Shown piece by piece: positions 1 through 5,857 of a DNA stretch of 5,857 bases (the first letter of the stretch is position 1; each line of letters starts with the position of its first letter). The translations under genes were made by a program, and so were the position numbers. The notes beneath the pieces were generated by a model. That model did not search any database. It saw only the letters and a program-made list of their open reading frames with translations, and was not told the DNA's origin. The stretch spans positions 1 to 5,857 of the forward strand of contig DAOVRJ010000160.1 of the NCBI GenBank assembly GCA_030628225.1, written 5' to 3'. This stretch comes from Candidatus Zixiibacteriota bacterium (lineage in GTDB: Bacteria > SM23-81).

Positions 1-1
1 G

Positions 2-1120
2 CTTCTGGTGAAGATGGACGGGTTCGAGTCCAACGAGGGGGTCATCCTGCTGGCGGCCACCAACCGGCCCGATGTTCTGGACCCGGCGCTTTTACGACCG
101 GGCCGCTTCGACCGGCAGATCATAGTGGACAACCCGGATGTGAGGGGTCGGGAGGGAATATTGAAGGTACACACCCGGCGCATTCCCCTGGCCAAAGACG
201 TGGACCTCACCATTCTGGCGCGCGGGACTCCCGGCCTGTCAGGAGCCGACCTGGCCAATCTGGTCAACGAGGCCGCCCTGTTGGCAGCCCGGAGGGACCG
301 TGACAAGGTGACCATGATCGACTTCGAGGAGGCCAAGGACCGGGTGATGATGGGAGTAGAGCGAAAAAGCCTGATCCTCAGCGAGGATGAGAAGAGAAGC
401 ACCGCCTATCATGAGGCCGGGCACGCCCTGGTGGCCAAGCTCATCCCCGAGGCCGAGCCGGTCCACAAGGTGACCATTATCCCGCGGGGCCGTAGCCTGG
501 GCGTCACTCATCTGTTGCCCAGAGATGAGAAACATAGTTGGTCCAAGGAATATTTGGAGAACCTCATCGCGGTCAAGCTGGGTGGGCGGGTGGCCGAGAA
601 GATCGTCTTCAGCCAGCTAACCACCGGCGCGGGTGGGGACATCGAGGACGCCACCAACTGGGCCAGGAGCATGGTGTGCGAGTGGGGCATGAGCGAGCGA
701 TTGGGGCCGGTGACCTTCGGGAAGAAGGAGGCGGAGATCTTCCTGGGCCGAGAAATCGCCAAGCACCGGGACTATAGCGAAGAGACCGCTATCCTCATCG
801 ACGAGGAGGTCAAACGCATCGTGGAGGCCCAGGAGCGTCGGGCGGAGGCCATTCTCAGGGCCAATGTGGACAAGCTGCATCGGCTGGCCAAGGCTCTGTT
901 AAAGCGGGAGATTCTGGACAGTTTCGAGATCGACGAGATCCTGCGGACAAAGAGGCCCCGGCCGAGGTATCCGCGGAGAAAACCGCACAGAAGAGAGAAA
1001 GAAACCCCCAGACAGGGGGCGCCTGAGGGCCGCAGGCCGCTGCCCAAAACCTCGGGAACGGAGCGGAAACAGAAGGTATGGATAAGACCGAAATCGAGGC
1101 CGCAGTCGAAAGATTCTTGA
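2..1120 (+). CDS. ftsH: ATP-dependent zinc metalloprotease FtsH, 3' part (5' end outside window; tail probably frameshifted)
   Basis: This is the C-terminal part of FtsH, the membrane-anchored AAA+ protease that degrades damaged or regulatory membrane and cytosolic proteins. The reading frame is open to the left edge, so the N-terminal membrane segments and the Walker motifs lie upstream and the GTG at 8 is not the start. The second half of the AAA+ module is visible: AATNRPD, then the arginine-finger motif LLRPGRFDR (89-115), then the AAA lid. The peptidase domain has the HEAGH zinc site (410-424) and the third zinc ligand Asp at 638-640 in [10 protein letters not shown]. The family block [11 protein letters not shown] follows. 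Homology-like sequence ends at about 950 with EIDEILRTK. Beyond that the frame reads an unusual Arg/Pro-rich 55-residue tail that runs 43 nt into folE. A one-base shift near 950 gives a more ordinary Ala/Glu/Lys tail stopping at 1024-1026. The identity of the gene is certain; its 3' end is doubtful. Confidence 0.95.
   Translation, partial: LLVKMDGFESNEGVILLAATNRPDVLDPALLRPGRFDRQIIVDNPDVRGREGILKVHTRRIPLAKDVDLTILARGTPGLSGADLANLVNEAALLAARRDRDKVTMIDFEEAKDRVMMGVERKSLILSEDEKRSTAYHEAGHALVAKLIPEAEPVHKVTIIPRGRSLGVTHLLPRDEKHSWSKEYLENLIAVKLGGRVAEKIVFSQLTTGAGGDIEDATNWARSMVCEWGMSERLGPVTFGKKEAEIFLGREIAKHRDYSEETAILIDEEVKRIVEAQERRAEAILRANVDKLHRLAKALLKREILDSFEIDEILRTKRPRPRYPRRKPHRREKETPRQGAPEGRRPLPKTSGTERKQKVWIRPKSRPQSKDS
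947..1026 (+). other. ftsH: Putative -1 frameshift in ftsH and its likely true C-terminal tail
   Basis: In the annotated frame the codons read aca aag agg ccc from 947. Stepping back one base at the AAA run (949-951) gives Lys-Glu-Ala-Pro-Ala-Glu-Val, followed by about 20 Ala/Glu/Lys/Gln-rich residues and a TGA at 1024-1026. That tail is of a kind common in FtsH proteins and leaves a 51-nt gap before the folE ATG. The annotated frame instead gives 13 Arg and 10 Pro in 55 residues and overlaps folE. The simplest reading is one missing A in the homopolymer, either an assembly error or a real mutation. Which one cannot be told from this sequence. Confidence 0.6.
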
Positions 1121-1638
1121 GAGCCATTGGGGAAGATACCCAAAGAGAAGGTCTCCGGGATACCCCCCGACGGGTGAGCGATATGTGCGAGGAGATCTTT
1201 GGGGGGATTTCTGCAGATCCTCGAAAGAAGCTGAAGATATACTCGACCAAGAATCAAGACGAGATGATTTTGGTTCGCGATGTGCCGTTCTACTCCATCT
1301 GCGAGCACCACCTATTGCCCTTCTTCGGGGTGGTGCATGTGGCCTACATCCCGGACAACGACAAGATCACCGGTTTCAGCAGTCTGGTGAGGGTCGTGGA
1401 GACGATGGCCAAGCGTCCCCAGCTGCAAGAGCGTCTGACTACGGAAGTGGCCGACATTATAATGGAGATCCTTAAGCCCAAAGGGGTTCTGGTGGTCATC
1501 GAGGCCGAGCACATGTGCATGACCATGAGGGGGGTGAAGAAGCCCGGTTCTACGACCACCACCTCGGCCATGCGTGGGGTGATGCGCAAGGAAGCCACTC
1601 GGGGGGAGGCTTTTTCCCTGATCAAGGGGCATAAGTGA
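1078..1638 (+). CDS. folE: GTP cyclohydrolase I (type IA, FolE)
   Basis: FolE converts GTP to 7,8-dihydroneopterin triphosphate, the first committed step of tetrahydrofolate synthesis, in the cytoplasm as a homodecamer. The 186-residue product has the usual family length and opens with a typical helix ending in [11 protein letters not shown]. The zinc and catalytic residues are all present: Cys75-Glu-His77-His78 in the [10 protein letters not shown] motif, and His145/Cys147 in [10 protein letters not shown]. The [22 protein letters not shown] block is also characteristic. The ATG at 1078 fits the family N-terminus. Its ribosome binding site is poor: AGAAGG sits only 1 nt from the start and a GGAG lies 14 nt upstream. 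The start lies inside the apparent ftsH tail, but about 51 nt downstream of the probable real ftsH stop. It is likely cotranscribed with ftsH. The spacer after it separates it from folP, so the two folate genes may be independently transcribed. Confidence 0.97.
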   Translation: MDKTEIEAAVERFLRAIGEDTQREGLRDTPRRVSDMCEEIFGGISADPRKKLKIYSTKNQDEMILVRDVPFYSICEHHLLPFFGVVHVAYIPDNDKITGFSSLVRVVETMAKRPQLQERLTTEVADIIMEILKPKGVLVVIEAEHMCMTMRGVKKPGSTTTTSAMRGVMRKEATRGEAFSLIKGHK

Positions 1639-1669
1639 AAGGTAGCAGTTGCTAGGACGTGAAATGCAG

Positions 1670-1704
1670 AGTGAAAAATGAAAAGTGAAAAATGAAAAAT
1701 GTAA
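1670..1704. repeat. Heptamer tandem array, consensus ARTGAAA, 5 copies
   Basis: From 1670 the bases read AGTGAAA, AATGAAA, AGTGAAA, AATGAAA, AATGTAA, five contiguous 7-nt units in which positions 1 and 3-4 are constant and position 2 alternates G/A. The last unit differs at one further position. It lies 31 nt downstream of the folE stop codon. It is one of several 7-nt arrays in the two spacers of this window. Confidence 0.8.
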
Positions 1705-1718
1705 ACGGCAGTTGAACT

Positions 1719-1767
1719 CTGCTTTTACGAATCTCGAATCTCGAATCTCGGTCCCCGAGAAAAGCAG
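1719..1767 (+). terminator. Nested inverted repeat, possible folE transcription terminator
   Basis: CTGCTTTT (1719-1726) is exactly complementary to AAAAGCAG (1760-1767). Inside lies a second stem, TCTCGG (1746-1751) with CCGAGA (1755-1760) and a 3-nt loop; one base (1760) is claimed by both stems. The extra length on the left arm is made of heptamer repeats. A weaker hairpin, GCAG (1708-1711) with CTGC (1719-1722), is directly followed by TTTT and looks like a minimal intrinsic terminator. Position after folE suits termination, but the large structure lacks a trailing U-tract, so function is uncertain. Confidence 0.35.
1731..1751. repeat. Heptamer tandem array, consensus ATCTCGA, 3 copies
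   Basis: ATCTCGA, ATCTCGA and ATCTCGG are contiguous from 1731, preceded by a partial unit ACGA. The array makes up the enlarged left arm of the nested inverted repeat at 1719-1767. The same heptamer, also ending in CTCGG followed by TC, recurs at the right edge of the window (5823-5850), about 4.1 kb away. Confidence 0.8.
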
Positions 1768-1866
1768 TAGCAGTGGATAGTGGCAGTAGTTAGTAAGCCT
1801 CTTACATAGCATGCAACATGCATTCCATTTGGCATCACAATTCACGATATAAGAGCTCAGAGTACT

Positions 1867-3081
1867 ATGGCTCCACCCCAAGTTCGTGTTCTGGATATCC
1901 GGGAGCTGTCCCAGGTTGCCAGGGAGCTCAAGCGCGTTGGTGCAGATGGCCGCTCGTGGGACATTTTGGCTCCCAAAGCCGTTTTTAAGGTCGTCAAGGT
2001 CTCCGATCTTCCCTTTCCGGCCGCCACTATTCTCAAACAGGAGATGCTCTCTGTGGGAGCGGATGTGGCGGTGGCTCGGGGAGTGGTTACCGCCCGGGCC
2101 AGGCGTTCCGATGTCCTGATCATGGGGACGATCTCTCAGTTGGAGCAACTGGCGGATAAGATATCGGCCCAGCCCTTCGGCCTCGGTCAGCTCTCCACGG
2201 AGATCCGGCGGATTATCGCCGGTATGGTTATTCCCCAACAGCACCGGCTCCGCTGCCGCGGATTAGCTCTTCCCCTCAGCCAGCGGCCGCACATAATGGG
2301 TGTGCTCAACCTCACACCCGATTCTTTTTCCAATGGCGGGCAGTTCAACATCCCCCAACGAGCTATACCTCGCGCCCATGAGATGGTAGCTCAGGGGGCC
2401 GACATCATCGATGTGGGGGGCGAGTCCACCCGGCCCGGATCCCAGCCTGTTTCGCTGAAGGAGGAATTGCGCCGGGTGCTTCCCGTGGTGGAGAAACTGT
2501 GTGCTGAGTTGAAGGTGCCTGTATCCGTTGACACCTACAAGGCTGAGGTTGCCGAGCGTGCTCTGAAGGCCGGGGCGCACATAATTAACGACATTAGCGC
2601 ACTGACATTCGACAGGCGGATGGCGGAGGTGGTGGCTGAAAGCGGGGCGGCCCTGGTCCTGATGCACATCAAGGGAACGCCACGTAATATGCAGCGCAAC
2701 CCCCGGTACGATGACGTCATGGCCGAGATCTTCCATTTTCTGGCTCGTCGGGTGCAGAAAGCCGAAGAGGCTGGCATCGCCCGCGACCGACTGGTGGTGG
2801 ATCCCGGCATCGGTTTCGGAAAGAGGGTGGAGGATAATTTGGTTATCCTTAATCGTCTTGGGGAGTTGCATGCCTTGGGCCTGCCGGTGCTGGTGGGCGT
2901 TTCACGGAAGTCATTTATCGGCAAGGTTCTCGATCTTCCCGTAGATGATCGCTTGGAGGGTTCTGCGGCTGCGGTGACCCTAGCTGTGGCTGGGGGCGCC
3001 CATATCCTCCGGGTGCACGATGTTGGGGCCATGAGTCGGGTGGCCCGGATGGCTCATGCCATATGCGGAACTCTGGGATGA
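1867..3081 (+). CDS. folP: Dihydropteroate synthase with N-terminal extension (FolP)
   Basis: FolP condenses 6-hydroxymethyl-7,8-dihydropterin diphosphate with p-aminobenzoate to form dihydropteroate and is the target of sulfonamides. The core TIM-barrel starts near residue 140 and every family motif is present: MGVLNLTPDSFSNGG (144-158), DIIDVGGESTRPG (179-191), the Asp of VDTYK (222), Asn-Asp 241-242, Met-His 266-267, DPGIGFGK (312-319), SRKS (346-349) and RVHD (382-385). The first ~135 residues are additional to the ~270-residue classical enzyme. They include ILKQEMLSVGADVAVARGVV and SDVLIMGT followed by QPFGL, which I recall from a known longer subfamily; their role is not known to me. 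ATG 1867 is the first start after an in-frame TAG at 1807, with no clear Shine-Dalgarno sequence. The stop lies 10 nt before the proposed cdaA start, so this is probably the first gene of the operon. Confidence 0.96.
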   Translation: MAPPQVRVLDIRELSQVARELKRVGADGRSWDILAPKAVFKVVKVSDLPFPAATILKQEMLSVGADVAVARGVVTARARRSDVLIMGTISQLEQLADKISAQPFGLGQLSTEIRRIIAGMVIPQQHRLRCRGLALPLSQRPHIMGVLNLTPDSFSNGGQFNIPQRAIPRAHEMVAQGADIIDVGGESTRPGSQPVSLKEELRRVLPVVEKLCAELKVPVSVDTYKAEVAERALKAGAHIINDISALTFDRRMAEVVAESGAALVLMHIKGTPRNMQRNPRYDDVMAEIFHFLARRVQKAEEAGIARDRLVVDPGIGFGKRVEDNLVILNRLGELHALGLPVLVGVSRKSFIGKVLDLPVDDRLEGSAAAVTLAVAGGAHILRVHDVGAMSRVARMAHAICGTLG

Positions 3082-3084
3082 GGT
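3080..3084 (+). promoter_or_regulatory. Ribosome binding site deciding the cdaA start (GAGGT)
   Basis: GAGGT lies 7 nt before the GTG at 3092 and overlaps the folP TGA stop (3079-3081). That spacing is ideal. The in-frame ATG at 3056 lies inside folP with no comparable site. This favours GTG 3092 as the cdaA start and implies coupling to folP termination. Confidence 0.6.
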
Positions 3085-3091
3085 AGACCCC

Positions 3092-5525
<2,434 letters not shown>

Positions 5526-5530
5526 GTGAC

Positions 5531-5568
5531 ATCCTGGATCCTGGATGAAAAGATAGAACCGATCCTGG
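5531..5568. repeat. ATCCTGG heptamer units
   Basis: ATCCTGG occurs twice in tandem at 5531-5544, starting 5 nt after the HEAT-gene stop, and again at 5562-5568. The last copy sits in the context AACCGATCCTGGAT, which recurs with one change (AACCGATCCTAGAT) at the second array, 5787-5800. Confidence 0.65.
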
Positions 5569-5579
5569 ATTATAGTTTT

Positions 5580-5651
5580 GAGAGTTGAGCGAGTTTGGAG
5601 AGTTCAGAGAGTTAGGCGAGTTGTGAGAGTTTGGAGAGTTGAGCGAGTTAA
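5580..5651. repeat. 9-nt tandem array, consensus GMGAGTTNN, 8 copies
   Basis: Eight contiguous 9-nt units run without a break: positions 1 and 3-7 (G, then GAGTT) are invariant, position 2 is A or C, and positions 8-9 vary (GA, TG, CA, AG, GT, TG, GA, AA). The first two and last two units share the same order of A and C forms. Unit length is a multiple of three, so each strand stays open in some frames. Confidence 0.85.
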
Positions 5652-5709
5652 GGGAATGCGGAGCTCGGAGCATCTTTAGTTCGGAGCTGGGAACGCGGAA
5701 CTCGGAGTG
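5652..5709. repeat. CGGAGCT-type heptamer arrays (3 + 4 copies)
   Basis: GGGAATG, CGGAGCT and CGGAGCA are contiguous at 5652-5672. After a 9-nt break, CGGAGCT, GGGAACG, CGGAACT and CGGAGTG are contiguous at 5682-5709. The consensus is SGGARYK with GGA fixed. The array abuts the 9-nt array directly at 5651/5652. Confidence 0.7.
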
Positions 5710-5737
5710 CAACCTCACTCCCCATTCATTTAACGTG

Positions 5738-5761
5738 GCGTCGGGTCTCCGTACCCGACGC
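5738..5761. repeat. Perfect hairpin GCGTCGGGT / ACCCGACGC
   Basis: A perfect 9-bp GC-rich stem (5738-5746 with 5753-5761) encloses a 6-nt loop CTCCGT, and two further G-T pairs could extend it. No T-run follows on either strand, so it is not a standard intrinsic terminator, although it is the strongest hairpin downstream of the operon. It may be a REP-like palindromic element or assist termination. Confidence 0.6.
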
Positions 5762-5790
5762 TGGCAAATGAAAATGAAAAGAAAAAACCG

Positions 5791-5811
5791 ATCCTAGATC
5801 CTGGATGCTGG
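5791..5811. repeat. ATCCTGG heptamer array, 3 copies
   Basis: ATCCTAG, ATCCTGG and ATGCTGG are contiguous from 5791. This is the same unit as at 5531-5568, and both sites share an AACCG lead-in. Confidence 0.7.
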
Positions 5812-5814
5812 TTA

Positions 5815-5855
5815 AAAGCCGAGTCTCGAAACTCGAATCTCGAGTCTCGGTCTTT
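5815..5855. repeat. CTCGA heptamer array (4 copies) enclosed in a hairpin
   Basis: GTCTCGA, AACTCGA, ATCTCGA and GTCTCGG are contiguous at 5823-5850. They lie within an inverted repeat: AAAGCCGAG (5815-5823) pairs with CTCGG (5846-5850) plus CTTT (5852-5855), with one bulged T at 5851. The A-run before and T-run after would let it act as a weak terminator in either direction. The element may continue past the window edge. Confidence 0.6.
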
Positions 5856-5857
5856 CA

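Larger units (their letters stand above)
1639..1866. other. folE-folP intergenic spacer (228 nt)
   Basis: No gene is visible here. The spacer holds a five-copy AT-rich heptamer array, a three-copy CTCGA-type heptamer array inside a nested inverted repeat, and runs of GCAGTAG/AGTGG-like words at 1764-1795. The 3' portion (1800-1866) is more AT-rich than the genes and is the natural place for a folP promoter. A TATAAG at 1848-1853 could be a -10 box, but I see no convincing -35 element, so I do not call a promoter. A short GCATG-CAA-CATGC inverted repeat lies at 1809-1821. Confidence 0.7.
5526..5857. other. Gene-free, repeat-dense spacer (332 nt, continues past window)
   Basis: I see no gene on either strand. 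Almost the whole stretch is short-period repeat: two ATCCTGG units, an eight-copy 9-nt array, seven CGGAGCT-type heptamers in two groups, a perfect 9-bp hairpin, a short AAATGA run (5766-5777), three ATCCTGG-type heptamers, and four CTCGA-type heptamers in a hairpin. The open frame on the - strand (5446-5718) is only translation of the arrays (a repeating Asn-Ser-Leu/Pro pattern). Confidence 0.8.

Noticed and set aside
944-955. Programmed -1 ribosomal frameshifting in ftsH
   Set aside because: The codons ACA AAG do not form a slippery heptamer, since the P-site tRNA could not re-pair, and I see no strong stem-loop at the right distance. A one-base indel is simpler.
772-1311. 179-residue open frame on the - strand over the ftsH tail and folE start
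   Set aside because: It runs antisense to conserved FtsH and FolE motifs and has no domain signal.
1643-1654. TAGC-AGTT-GCTA mini-hairpin just after folE
   Set aside because: A 4-bp stem with no T-run is expected by chance and is too weak for a terminator.
1823-1853. Sigma-70 promoter before folP (TATAAG at 1848)
   Set aside because: The -10 box is plausible, but the bases 16-18 nt upstream do not resemble TTGACA. Noted in the spacer entry only.
1312-2244. 310-residue open frame on the - strand across folE, the spacer and folP
   Set aside because: It is antisense to two certain genes, its product is rich in His/Gly/Arg without any recognisable domain, and it has no plausible start context. 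It is a shadow of high-GC coding sequence.
5580-5709. Possible CRISPR array
   Set aside because: Units are 7-9 nt and contiguous, with no 20-50 nt repeats or unique spacers and no cas genes.

Overview
This window comes from a bacterial chromosome with moderately high GC. It carries six protein-coding genes, all on the + strand, and two intergenic stretches rich in short tandem repeats. The genes are core housekeeping genes, and I cannot place the organism beyond Bacteria. A diadenylate cyclase of the membrane CdaA type, an N-terminally extended dihydropteroate synthase and heptanucleotide-repeat spacers together suggest a lineage outside the Gammaproteobacteria, possibly an uncultured phylum. 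That placement is inference.

Layout: (1) positions 2-1120 hold the 3' part of ftsH, the membrane AAA+ zinc protease. Its apparent Arg/Pro-rich tail looks like the product of a one-base frameshift near 950; the natural stop is probably at 1024-1026. (2) folE (GTP cyclohydrolase I) spans 1078-1638. (3) A 228-nt spacer (1639-1866) contains two 7-nt tandem arrays and a nested inverted repeat. (4) A tight four-gene cluster follows: folP (1867-3081), cdaA (3092-3874), obgE (3874-4872) and a short HEAT-repeat protein (4869-5525). The junctions are 10 nt, a 1-nt overlap and a 4-nt overlap, so the cluster is almost certainly one operon with translational coupling. (5) The last 332 nt (5526-5857) hold no gene. 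They are almost entirely 7-nt and 9-nt period arrays plus two hairpins.

Functionally, FolE and FolP supply the entry step and the pABA-condensing step of tetrahydrofolate synthesis. CdaA makes the second messenger c-di-AMP. Obg is a ribosome-assembly and stress GTPase. FtsH is the quality-control protease. ftsH and folP lying close to cdaA resembles a gene order I recall from several phyla, but the usual cdaA followers ybbR/cdaR and glmM are absent, and obgE plus an uncharacterised HEAT protein occupy their place.

I did not find a clearly new biological system. The points most worth a second look are the glutamine in the CdaA RHR motif, the Obg-coupled HEAT protein, the FtsH tail frameshift, and the family of heptamer arrays that recur within hairpins in both spacers.
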